Assembly (NCBI GenBank): GCA_027315065.1
Contig: DAHUYT010000002.1
Location: forward strand, 30,027 to 94,026
DNA: 64,000 nucleotides
Source of the DNA: Nitrososphaerota archaeon
GTDB taxonomy: Archaea > Thermoproteota > Nitrososphaeria > Nitrososphaerales > Nitrosopumilaceae
Direction of reading: 5' to 3'
The position numbers were made by a program, and so were the translations under genes. Within the stretch, counting starts at the first letter, position 1. Every line of letters begins with the position of its first letter. Shown here piece after piece: positions 26,680 to 33,984 of the stretch. The notes under the pieces are model-generated. The model ran no database searches, was not told the origin of the DNA, and saw only the letters and a list, made by a program, of their open reading frames with translations.

Positions 26680-27165
26680 TTAGTAGTATTTTAATTCGTT
26701 AACATCCAATATTCTAGTACAGAACCTGCATCTTAGAACAAGTCCAGTCTTATCTATCACATCCATCACAGGTTCGATATCTTCATCACTATTTGAGATA
26801 CAATCAGGATTTGAGCATTTGAAAATCCTCTCTATCTCATTTGGCAACGTTACGCGCCTTTTTTCGACCAATTTGTATTCCTTGATTATGTTTACAGTTG
26901 CCTTTGGTGCAATGAGTGCAAGCTTGTTAGTATCAGAATCTTGCAGAAATCTATTTTCTACCTTTATGATATCTTTTTTCGCAACCTTTGAGCTGGGAAC
27001 GTTGAGTGCTATTGTAATTACATTGCCATCCTTTCCATCTATCCCAAGTGCATTGAGTACCTTGATACCCTTTCCAGATTCAATATGATCAATCACTGTG
27101 CCATTTTTGATTTTTCGAACAATTAAGTCTGATTCTGACATTGGAATAGTTTTTGTACTACTCAT
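26680..27165 (-). CDS. pyrI: Aspartate carbamoyltransferase regulatory chain
   Basis: The track begins at 27261, inside the divergent pyrB, but ATG 27165 (MSSTKTIPMSESDLIVRKIK) or 27141 fits PyrI. KNGTVIDHIESGKGIKVLN is the nucleotide-binding N-terminus. The C-terminal zinc domain has CSNPDCISN and LRCRFCTRIL, the four Cys ligands that contact PyrB. It gives allosteric control of pyrimidine synthesis by CTP/ATP. Divergent from pyrB with only 18-42 bases between start codons. Confidence 0.9.
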   Translation of the reverse strand: MSSTKTIPMSESDLIVRKIKNGTVIDHIESGKGIKVLNALGIDGKDGNVITIALNVPSSKVAKKDIIKVENRFLQDSDTNKLALIAPKATVNIIKEYKLVEKRRVTLPNEIERIFKCSNPDCISNSDEDIEPVMDVIDKTGLVLRCRFCTRILDVNELKYY

Positions 27166-27183
27166 ATATAACAATGAACTACG

Positions 27184-28116
27184 ATGAGCAATACTTTTTT
27201 CCAAAAAGATATTGTCTCTGTACGTGATTTTGATAAATACAAGTTTGAAGAGATTTTCCAAGCTACCGACAAAATAATTGACATGAATCCAAACGAGAGA
27301 AGAGAACTTGCACGAGGAAAAACCCTTGGCTATTTATTCTTTGAACCAAGTACCAGAACGCGATTGAGCTTCGAAGCTGCAATGGCATCCCTTGGAGGTG
27401 TTTCTCTTGGTATATCTGACGCTTCTTCTTCTTCTGCAAAAAAGGGTGAAAGTCTCGCGGATACTGTTAGAATAATGTCGCTATATTCCGATGTAGTTAT
27501 TTTACGACATCAACTTGATGGGTCTAGCAGATTTGCTGCTGAAGTATCAGAAAAGCCACTGATTAATGCTGGTAGTGGAACAGAAGAACATCCAACGCAG
27601 GCAATACTTGACCTTTATACAATTAGAAAGGAAAAAAAACACATTGACGGTCTTAAAATTGGAATCGTTGGAGACCTAAAATATGGAAGAACAGTCTACT
27701 CACTTTTGTATGCTTTGAGTAACTACGAGGTAGATGTTCGATTAATATCTCCACTGGCCTTGAAGATACGTTCAGATTCTACATATGAGATAAGAAAAAG
27801 ACTTTCGTACACGGAAACAACAGATCTGGAAGAAAATCTTGGTGACTTGGACGTGATATATGTAACAAGAATCCAAAAGGAACGATTTGCTGATGTGGAA
27901 GAGTATGTCAAAGTGAAGGGCAGTTACAAGATTGGATTAGAGTTGATGAAAAAAATGAAAGAGGATGCAATAGTAATGCATCCATTACCACGCTTGGACG
28001 AGATCTCCCACAAACTTGATTCAACCAATCAGGCAAAATACTTCAAACAAGCTCAATATGGCAAGGAAACGCGTGCAGCACTACTTGCGCTGATTCTCAA
28101 CGAAAAAGGAATATAG
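27184..28116 (+). CDS. pyrB: Aspartate carbamoyltransferase catalytic chain
   Basis: 310 aa. Carbamoyl-phosphate site FFEPSTRTRLSFEAA near residue 50, EEHPTQAILDLYTI near 137 and MHPLPRLDEI near 262 are intact. It condenses carbamoyl phosphate and aspartate, the first committed pyrimidine step. The ATG at 27184 gives the expected N-terminus (FQKDIVSVRDFDKYKFEEIF). It pairs with the divergent pyrI. Its stop abuts the convergent exported-protein gene. Confidence 0.94.
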   Translation: MSNTFFQKDIVSVRDFDKYKFEEIFQATDKIIDMNPNERRELARGKTLGYLFFEPSTRTRLSFEAAMASLGGVSLGISDASSSSAKKGESLADTVRIMSLYSDVVILRHQLDGSSRFAAEVSEKPLINAGSGTEEHPTQAILDLYTIRKEKKHIDGLKIGIVGDLKYGRTVYSLLYALSNYEVDVRLISPLALKIRSDSTYEIRKRLSYTETTDLEENLGDLDVIYVTRIQKERFADVEEYVKVKGSYKIGLELMKKMKEDAIVMHPLPRLDEISHKLDSTNQAKYFKQAQYGKETRAALLALILNEKGI

Positions 28117-29292
28117 TTATTTCACTATTCCATCATGCTTTAGATATTTTATTTCATTAACAACATCATCTGCAGGAACATTATTGTATATCATATAACT
28201 GACAGTGTTTTTTACCCATGGTGGAATAAAATTGCCGTGAATTCCAAGTATATCTAGCAGTTTGGAATCCGATATAGTAAACGTTGAAAAGCCAGCCCAA
28301 GCTATCAATGCAGATTTTTCATCAAGAAAAAAGTATTCATCAGTGTTTGGAACATAATTTGGATCAAAACCTGAGATCACTACTTTATGCTGTCCATAGT
28401 TTACGTTGAATGCAACATGCCAATTTTGTGTATCATTATCTTTACTAATCAGGGGGGTAACTTGATTGCCATCTATGAATACCTTAAACTCTCCATCACT
28501 GGAACCACTAGGAAACATAAAATTAGCATAATATGGTATTTGCCAAGGATTAGAGGCGTCAAAATACATTGAATTATTATTTTCGTCAAATTTTTGGTTA
28601 GTAAAATAGACTATTGAGAGGACGCTAAAATAGAATGTTTTACCTTTCCACTGTGTTGACATTTCTATAGCATTATCGGCTCCAGGAATAAAACAACTGT
28701 AATAAGCCACTTGTTTTGCAATGCTTTGATCAGGATACATTACAAATTCTGCCTTATCTCCAGGATTTATCTTTGGTATGGTCCAAGTGTTTTCTACTTC
28801 ATCAAGATATTGATTATTTTTGTTATGTACTAACGCATATACATCAATGTTATTTACCGTGTAATTGCCAGTATTTGTAATAAAACCAGTCAGATGACCA
28901 TCAGGATATTTCACCAGGGTTCTGTCGTAGTTCACTTCTATGTTCAAGGGATTACTGTTGGTGAGAATAAATGAAACTTTAGGTTTTTGCAGAACTGGTT
29001 CTCCACTGATTATTTGTGGAAACTTGAATTTGAAAGGCATATCCTTTAATGAATAGATCACAGGAAGTATGCGAGATTCTGAAAATGTAGTTCCTTCATC
29101 GTTTACCGTAACCTGAACTTTTGCAATAACAGTCTGATTCTCCGTATTCCTTACTGAACCGTACATAACATAGATCCCATCGTGATCAAAATATCCTGCA
29201 TATTCACCATTAGGTACGTATACTTTAGCGCTTGCAAGATGAAACAAAACGCCAAGCAATACAAATATGGGTATTATGTAAAAAACTTTCAT
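28117..29292 (-). CDS. Exported protein with divergent C-terminal Trp-rich cassette
   Basis: 391 aa. N-terminal signal (FYIIPIFVLLGVLFHLASAK). The body has fibronectin/CARDB-like beta modules (VTVNDEGTTF..., VKYPDGHLTGFITNTGNYTV), as in other archaeal surface proteins. The last 36 residues begin IPPWVKNTVSYMIYNNV and end IKYLKHDGIVK, a divergent copy of the cassette found in the proteins at 33985 and 45355. No enzyme motif. Probably exposed on the cell surface. Confidence 0.65.
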   Translation of the reverse strand: MKVFYIIPIFVLLGVLFHLASAKVYVPNGEYAGYFDHDGIYVMYGSVRNTENQTVIAKVQVTVNDEGTTFSESRILPVIYSLKDMPFKFKFPQIISGEPVLQKPKVSFILTNSNPLNIEVNYDRTLVKYPDGHLTGFITNTGNYTVNNIDVYALVHNKNNQYLDEVENTWTIPKINPGDKAEFVMYPDQSIAKQVAYYSCFIPGADNAIEMSTQWKGKTFYFSVLSIVYFTNQKFDENNNSMYFDASNPWQIPYYANFMFPSGSSDGEFKVFIDGNQVTPLISKDNDTQNWHVAFNVNYGQHKVVISGFDPNYVPNTDEYFFLDEKSALIAWAGFSTFTISDSKLLDILGIHGNFIPPWVKNTVSYMIYNNVPADDVVNEIKYLKHDGIVK

Positions 29293-29330
29293 TCTAATAT
29301 TGCACTGGTCTCATATAATTTGTACCTAGC

Positions 29331-29714
29331 TCACATTGCCACAAGCTTGACGTTTTCCATTTTTCTGTTTGTCTTAAAGTCCTTTGTCATGATGCCAATC
29401 TTTTCTGCATCTCCATGTAGCAAGAAGAGTTCCATGCACTTGTTCCTGTCGACCTTGCTGTGAAGATGAGTACCAATTAGATTCTCGTGATTGTGTTTTA
29501 TGCCAGTAACTATCTGCTCCGACTCTTCATCATGAATGATCATTAGAATAGCATGAATTTGGCCAGAAAGGTTTTCCCTCTGTTTCTCTTCTGATACCAG
29601 ATTTCTAATTCCAGCACGAATAATTTCTGACCTTCCGGAAAATCCCATGGTCTTTTGTAACTTGTCTATCTCTGAGAGGATCTCATTGTTTAGAGAGATT
29701 GATACAATTGGCAT
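29331..29714 (-). CDS. NikR-like metal-responsive regulator (ribbon-helix-helix + ACT-like domain)
   Basis: 127 aa. Residues 1-45 form a ribbon-helix-helix (VSISLNNEILSEIDKLQKTM, then GRSEIIRAGIRNL). The C-terminal domain has the NikR-type metal residues in KHNHENLIGTHLHSKVDRNKC: His, His, His and Cys at the order and spacing expected of the four-coordinate site. NikR represses metal uptake when loaded. It lies 538 bases from, and divergent to, the metal ABC transporter at 30253, so a zinc/manganese/nickel uptake role is a reasonable inference; nickel itself is not shown. Confidence 0.8.
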   Translation of the reverse strand: MPIVSISLNNEILSEIDKLQKTMGFSGRSEIIRAGIRNLVSEEKQRENLSGQIHAILMIIHDEESEQIVTGIKHNHENLIGTHLHSKVDRNKCMELFLLHGDAEKIGIMTKDFKTNRKMENVKLVAM

Positions 29715-29827
29715 GGCCTAGATATTATTAACTATCTTATAAGTTTAGCAATAATTATTATTAGCATTTTATGGATTAATTCCTAAACTAATTGTGTCAA
29801 TGATTGGAATTCTTCTGTTAGGTACTA

Positions 29828-29905
29828 CATGGCAACAAATTCTACCGTATCCATCTTTTGGTTTATTTTAAATTTTTTATCATCAAGCCAATCTTTTCTG
29901 TACCA
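29828..29905 (-). pseudogene. Decayed copy of the NikR-like gene 3' end
   Basis: About 77 bases align without gaps to the 3' end of the neighbouring NikR-like gene (29334-29410) at roughly 70% identity by eye, including the shared ATCTTTTCTG run. On the minus strand it reads TEKIGLMIKNLK then stop codons, against AEKIGIMTKDFKTN in the intact gene. The rest of 29715-30252 holds no intact gene. The plus-strand track ORF 29829-30029 is a by-product of this remnant. Confidence 0.5.
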
Positions 29906-29994
29906 TATTAAGCATCTCAGGAATCCAAACTTGATGAATATGAAATTGATGAGATATTGGAGATTAGCAGTATACAAACAAGATATTATCAAGG

Positions 29995-30156
29995 TGGTTT
30001 GCTGTAAATACTGGAAAGTCAGTTCTTGAAGTTTTGGAAATCATGTCCCGAGAACTACTCTTATCCACTGACGAAACGCTATCTTGAGGTTTAACACACG
30101 AGATAAGCTCAGAATTATTTGAAGAGCATTATGAATTGATTTCTAGTCAGGAATGA
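29995..30156 (+). pseudogene. Interrupted reading frame, relic of an unknown gene
   Basis: The frame reads WFAVNTGKSVLEVLEIMSRE, then LLLSTDETLS, a TGA, and then THEISSELFEEHYELISSQE ending in TGA. The composition is protein-like on both sides of one stop, and no start codon precedes it in frame. I do not recognise the parent family. It fills the stretch between the NikR remnant and the promoter of the metal transporter. Confidence 0.35.
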
Positions 30157-30204
30157 CGATCCGGTTTTTTATTATTAATTATTTTATAAATATAACATTA
30201 AAAA

Positions 30205-30233
30205 TTATTAATTTATTCAAGATTTATTAATAA
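30205..30233. promoter_or_regulatory. Operator-like inverted repeat before the metal transporter
   Basis: TTATTAAT (30205-30212) and ATTAATAA (30226-30233) are perfect 8-base inverted arms 21 bases centre to centre, about two helical turns, lying between a TATA-like TTTATAAATATA (30183) and the TTG start at 30253. Geometry suits a dimeric or tetrameric repressor such as the neighbouring NikR-like protein. In AT-rich DNA chance is possible. Confidence 0.4.
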
Positions 30234-30252
30234 CTCAAAGGGCAGGAATGTA

Positions 30253-31254
30253 TTGAAGTCTGGGCAAAAAGTGGCCATTGGCGGAGGGATTGCATCTGCA
30301 ATCATCATAACTGTAGTTGTCATGTCAAGCGCAAATATCTTTGTTCATAATAATGCAAACCTTCCAATCCAGAATAACACAAGTCCTGTGGCTCAGAGTG
30401 GTACAATGTCGACCAATCAAATCCCAACATCAAAGGTGCAAATAGTAGCCGCTGAAAATTTTTGGGGTAGTTTAGTATCCCAGCTTGGTGGAATACATGC
30501 GCAAGTGTTGAGTATTGTTACGGATCCGAATGCAGATCCACATGAATACGAAAGCAACACTGCTGATGCTCAATCAATTGCAAATGCAAACTATGTAATT
30601 GTCAATGGTGCCGGATATGATGACTGGGCAATAAAAATTATTGGGGCAAGCAATAATCAAAATCAAAAAGTTTTGAATGTGGCAGATCTTCTCGGTAAAA
30701 AAGAAGGTACCAATCCTCATTTTTGGTACAATCCTGTTTATGTGAATCAAACCGTGGCACGAATGTATTCAGACCTTGTTTCTATCGATCCTACTAATAC
30801 AGCATATTACAAACAGCAGTATGCTGATTTGAATGCGTCACTTGGACAATATAACACTAGAATCGACAAGATCAAGCAGCAGTTTGCGGGCACACGAGTG
30901 GCAGCAACTGAGGATGTCTTTGCATATGTTGCAAACGCTACAGGTCTTGACTTGATATCTCCTCCTGAATTTATGGAAGCTGTTGCAGAAGGAAACGACC
31001 CCCCTGCACAGAGTATTGTACAATTTCAGCAACAGCTTCAGGGTCAAGGAGGAAATGTGGCGGTGTTGGTATACAATAAACAAACGGTGACACCACTCAC
31101 ACAAAGTATCAAGGCACTGGCAGCCCAAAAAGATATTCCGATTGTTGGGGTAACGGAAACCATACAACCACCTGACGTCTCATTCCAAGATTGGATGAAT
31201 GCAGAATTGATCTCTTTGCAAAATGCTCTCAATACAAAGGCTTTAGGTCAATGA
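30253..31254 (+). CDS. Metal ABC transporter solute-binding protein (ZnuA/TroA family)
   Basis: 333 aa. N-terminal hydrophobic anchor (IASAIIITVVVMSSANIF), then a TroA fold. Ligand positions: His in DPNADPHEYES and in NPHFWYN; the third, usually His in the HDAF motif, is Glu in ATEDVFAYV, and a fourth acidic residue is likely in IVGVTETIQPP. The ATEDVFAYV-type subgroup, which I associate with actinobacterial proteins, lacks the His-rich loop of ZnuA. GGCAGG precedes the TTG start. It starts the operon with the ATPase and permease. Confidence 0.85.
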   Translation: MKSGQKVAIGGGIASAIIITVVVMSSANIFVHNNANLPIQNNTSPVAQSGTMSTNQIPTSKVQIVAAENFWGSLVSQLGGIHAQVLSIVTDPNADPHEYESNTADAQSIANANYVIVNGAGYDDWAIKIIGASNNQNQKVLNVADLLGKKEGTNPHFWYNPVYVNQTVARMYSDLVSIDPTNTAYYKQQYADLNASLGQYNTRIDKIKQQFAGTRVAATEDVFAYVANATGLDLISPPEFMEAVAEGNDPPAQSIVQFQQQLQGQGGNVAVLVYNKQTVTPLTQSIKALAAQKDIPIVGVTETIQPPDVSFQDWMNAELISLQNALNTKALGQ

Positions 31255-31260
31255 GAATAG

Positions 31261-32079
31261 ATGAACACAGTAGATAAGATGATCACTGATGCAGTGCAGC
31301 AGGAAATTGTTAGAGCTGAAAATCTAGCAGCGGGTTACCCTGGAAAAACTGTTTGGCAAGGCGCAAATTTTAGTTTTGTTCGTGGTGAGTTTGTAGCAAT
31401 TATTGGTCCTAATGGAGCTGGCAAGACATTGCTGATGCGTTTACTTCTTGGACTACAACAACCTGTTAAGGGAACAATCAAGTTATTCAATTCGCAGCCC
31501 AAGCGTGGTAATCCCAAGATTGGATACGTACCTCAACGTCATCTTATTGATAATGATACCAACATTGAGTGTATTGAACTAGTGCGATTAGCATTTTCCG
31601 GGACCCGATGGGGCTTTGGCTTATCCTCCAAAAGCGAACGAAAAACCGCCTTTGAGGCACTCGAAGCAGTTGGGGCAGCAGAGTTGGCTTATCAACCCCT
31701 CAGTGCTTTATCAGGTGGGGAATTGCAGAGGATATTTTTAGCAGAGGCATTAGTAAGTAATCCTGAAATATTATTACTCGATGAACCATTGTCAAATCTT
31801 GATATCAGGCGCGCGAAGGAACTAGTGCAACTTGTCAATAAAGTGGTTCGCTTGCGTAACGTTACGGCATTGCTTGTGGCTCATGACATTAATCCTCTCC
31901 TGCCATTTCTTGATAAAGTGGTTTACATAGCCAACGGCAAGGCAGCAACAGGAAAACCAAAAGATGTCTTGACATCAGAATCTCTCACGGCATTGTACGG
32001 CGTTAACATAGAGGTTATGCGTGATTCTAGAGGAAACGTAGCAATCATAGGAATTGAGGATCATCATGGTGACGAATAG
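31261..32079 (+). CDS. Metal ABC transporter ATP-binding protein (ZnuC-like)
   Basis: 272 aa. Walker A GPNGAGKT near residue 46, Q-loop YVPQRH, signature LSGGELQRI, Walker B LLLDEPLSNLD and H-loop VAHDI. The GRLLLG-like QPVKGTIKLFNSQPKRG segment is usual for Zn/Mn importers. Six bases separate it from the binding-protein stop, and it overlaps the permease gene by 14 bases. Confidence 0.92.
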   Translation: MNTVDKMITDAVQQEIVRAENLAAGYPGKTVWQGANFSFVRGEFVAIIGPNGAGKTLLMRLLLGLQQPVKGTIKLFNSQPKRGNPKIGYVPQRHLIDNDTNIECIELVRLAFSGTRWGFGLSSKSERKTAFEALEAVGAAELAYQPLSALSGGELQRIFLAEALVSNPEILLLDEPLSNLDIRRAKELVQLVNKVVRLRNVTALLVAHDINPLLPFLDKVVYIANGKAATGKPKDVLTSESLTALYGVNIEVMRDSRGNVAIIGIEDHHGDE

Positions 32080-32983
32080 TTACATCTTCAATGCCAATTT
32101 GTTGATCGATGTACAACAAATGTTTCAATATCAATTCATGCAACATGCCTTTGAGGCTGGAACAGCAGTAGCAATCATCGCAGGAATCGTCGGCTATTTT
32201 GTAGTGTTACGTCGCTCTGCATTTGCATCTCATGCACTTTCCCATATTGGTTTTGCTGGTGCAGCAGGTGCCGTGTTATTAGGAATTAACCCTATTTTTG
32301 GTCTGTTAACGTTTACTTGCGGCGGTGGAGTTGGTATGGCAGTACTTGGCCCACGAGCTGTCAATCGAGATGTCCAAATTGGTACAGTTCTTGCATTCAT
32401 GCTTGGATTGGGCGTGTTATTCATTAGTCTCTATACTGGTTATGCTACAGAAGCATACTCTATTTTGTTTGGAGAAATACTCGGCATAAGCAGCAGCGAT
32501 GTTCTTATAACAGTTACTGCTAGTTTGATAATCCTGGCTGCAGTAGGTATTATGTATAGACCGCTTTTGTTTGCATCACTTGATGAAGATGTGGCAGAAG
32601 CAAAGGGATTGTCCATGCCTTTGCTTGGCATAATTTTTATGCTTTTAGTTGCAGTTGCGGTATCTATCGCTGTTCAAGTTGTTGGTGTTCTTCTTATCTT
32701 TTCATTAATGGTCACACCAGCTGCAATGGCACGACGATTGGCAAAACAACCTAGGAATGCCATGATCATCTCTGTTCTTATTTCTCTAATGGCAACATGG
32801 TCAAGCCTCTTTATTGCTTTTTATGAACCGTATCCTGTAAGCTTTTTCATAACTAGTATGGTGTTTGTTTCTTACTTGTTTGTCAGGTACATTTATCCAA
32901 GCAGGATCTGTTTGGAATGCCGCGAAAAGTTCAGTAGCTTGTCTTTAGCGAAGCACTTGCAGAAAACACATCCCAATATATGA
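32066..32983 (+). CDS. Metal ABC transporter permease (ZnuB-like) with C-terminal zinc-finger-like tail
   Basis: About 305 aa; I prefer ATG 32066 (MVTNSYIFNANLL) to the TTG at 32054. Eight or nine membrane helices with the ABC-3 hallmark AFASHALSHIGFAGAAGAVL and QVVGVLLIFSLMVTPAA. After the last helix the protein ends ICLECREKFSSLSLAKHLQK-THPNI, that is C-x2-C-x11-H-x4-H, a C2H2-type zinc-binding pattern on the predicted cytoplasmic side. That tail is not part of the usual family and may sense or buffer the imported metal. Confidence 0.88.
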   Translation: MVTNSYIFNANLLIDVQQMFQYQFMQHAFEAGTAVAIIAGIVGYFVVLRRSAFASHALSHIGFAGAAGAVLLGINPIFGLLTFTCGGGVGMAVLGPRAVNRDVQIGTVLAFMLGLGVLFISLYTGYATEAYSILFGEILGISSSDVLITVTASLIILAAVGIMYRPLLFASLDEDVAEAKGLSMPLLGIIFMLLVAVAVSIAVQVVGVLLIFSLMVTPAAMARRLAKQPRNAMIISVLISLMATWSSLFIAFYEPYPVSFFITSMVFVSYLFVRYIYPSRICLECREKFSSLSLAKHLQKTHPNI

Positions 32984-33889
32984 TCAGGAAACTAGTTGTG
33001 GTCTTACTGCACTAAGCGATATTGCATGATCATCAATTAACACACCAACTCCAACATTAATGCTCGCTATTCTTACCACAACTTTTGGCAGATCATCATT
33101 GGTAAGATTGTATTGTTTGGCAAGAATTTCCTTTACTTTATCTTCTGTATTGGATAGTTGGTTGAGAGTTGAGGGAATGGAAATATCCAGTGGTTGTCTT
33201 ATCATGCTTGATGGGATCTTGCCGGTTCCGTCTTGTATTATGTAAAACAAGATCTTGTCTACAATAATCTCATGAGGTAGTGTGTCTAGAGCATTTGCAG
33301 TATAGAAGACCTGTACCTCTAAAGGATCATTATCATAGTTTGAACTTGATATTATGGTACCTTTTGAAGGCTGTAATATTGAATTAAATGGTACATTAAT
33401 TATAATGAATCCTTCTACAAAATTTTCATTATAGTTATCAAGAACCCTTCTTATGTCTAGACACGTAATACTAGTAGCATTCTCTGAACCCAAATTTACT
33501 AGTACTGCATTAGAACTAGGTCCATTATTTACTACAACATTCCAAAACATGGTTGATTCAGATCTGTCTTTATTGAAAATACTTACATCTGTATCATAAT
33601 GACCTGGTCTGAGGGGACCCTCGCCAGCAAAAATAGAGCCACATTCAAATTTTGCAGTATACATTACCCCAGTTGGATTTTCAGTTGAATTAGTTTTTCC
33701 AGTGTTTGAATATGAGGATGTGATGGAATTAGTTGTTGGAATAATTCCAGATAATTTGTTTGTATTTGATCCAGTAGATGGACTCTGGGCCAAGACTAGG
33801 TTGTATTCTTGAACTATGACGCTAATGACAATAAAAAAAATGATCCCTGTGATAATCGAAACTGTGGAGGATCTTTTCCAGTTTTTCAC
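32984..33889 (-). CDS. Exported protein of unknown function
   Basis: 301 aa from GTG 33889. Signal/anchor helix TGIIFFIVISVIVQEYNLVLA, a Ser/Thr/Asn-rich linker, then a domain with YTAKFECGSIFAGEGPLRPG and YDTDVSIFNKDRS and a second Cys in SITCLDIRRV. The two Cys may form a disulfide. The GEGPLRPGHYDTDVSIFN wording recurs in other archaeal and bacterial secreted proteins whose function I do not know. It converges on the permease with no gap. Confidence 0.6.
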   Translation of the reverse strand: MKNWKRSSTVSIITGIIFFIVISVIVQEYNLVLAQSPSTGSNTNKLSGIIPTTNSITSSYSNTGKTNSTENPTGVMYTAKFECGSIFAGEGPLRPGHYDTDVSIFNKDRSESTMFWNVVVNNGPSSNAVLVNLGSENATSITCLDIRRVLDNYNENFVEGFIIINVPFNSILQPSKGTIISSSNYDNDPLEVQVFYTANALDTLPHEIIVDKILFYIIQDGTGKIPSSMIRQPLDISIPSTLNQLSNTEDKVKEILAKQYNLTNDDLPKVVVRIASINVGVGVLIDDHAISLSAVRPQLVS

Positions 33890-33984
33890 AAAATCAATTA
33901 AATTCTTCTAATAATATAATGTTAGTGAGAATATGGGTAACATTAAATATGAAGCGAGCAATATCGAAAATTAGGTACTGTTAA

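Noticed and set aside
27166-27261. Track start of pyrI at 27261
   Set aside because: It would lie within pyrB; family N-terminus begins at 27165 or 27141.
29829-30029. 66-aa ORF in the NikR-transporter gap
   Set aside because: Its first part is the antisense of a decayed NikR-like copy, and the remainder changes frame relative to the protein-like relic.
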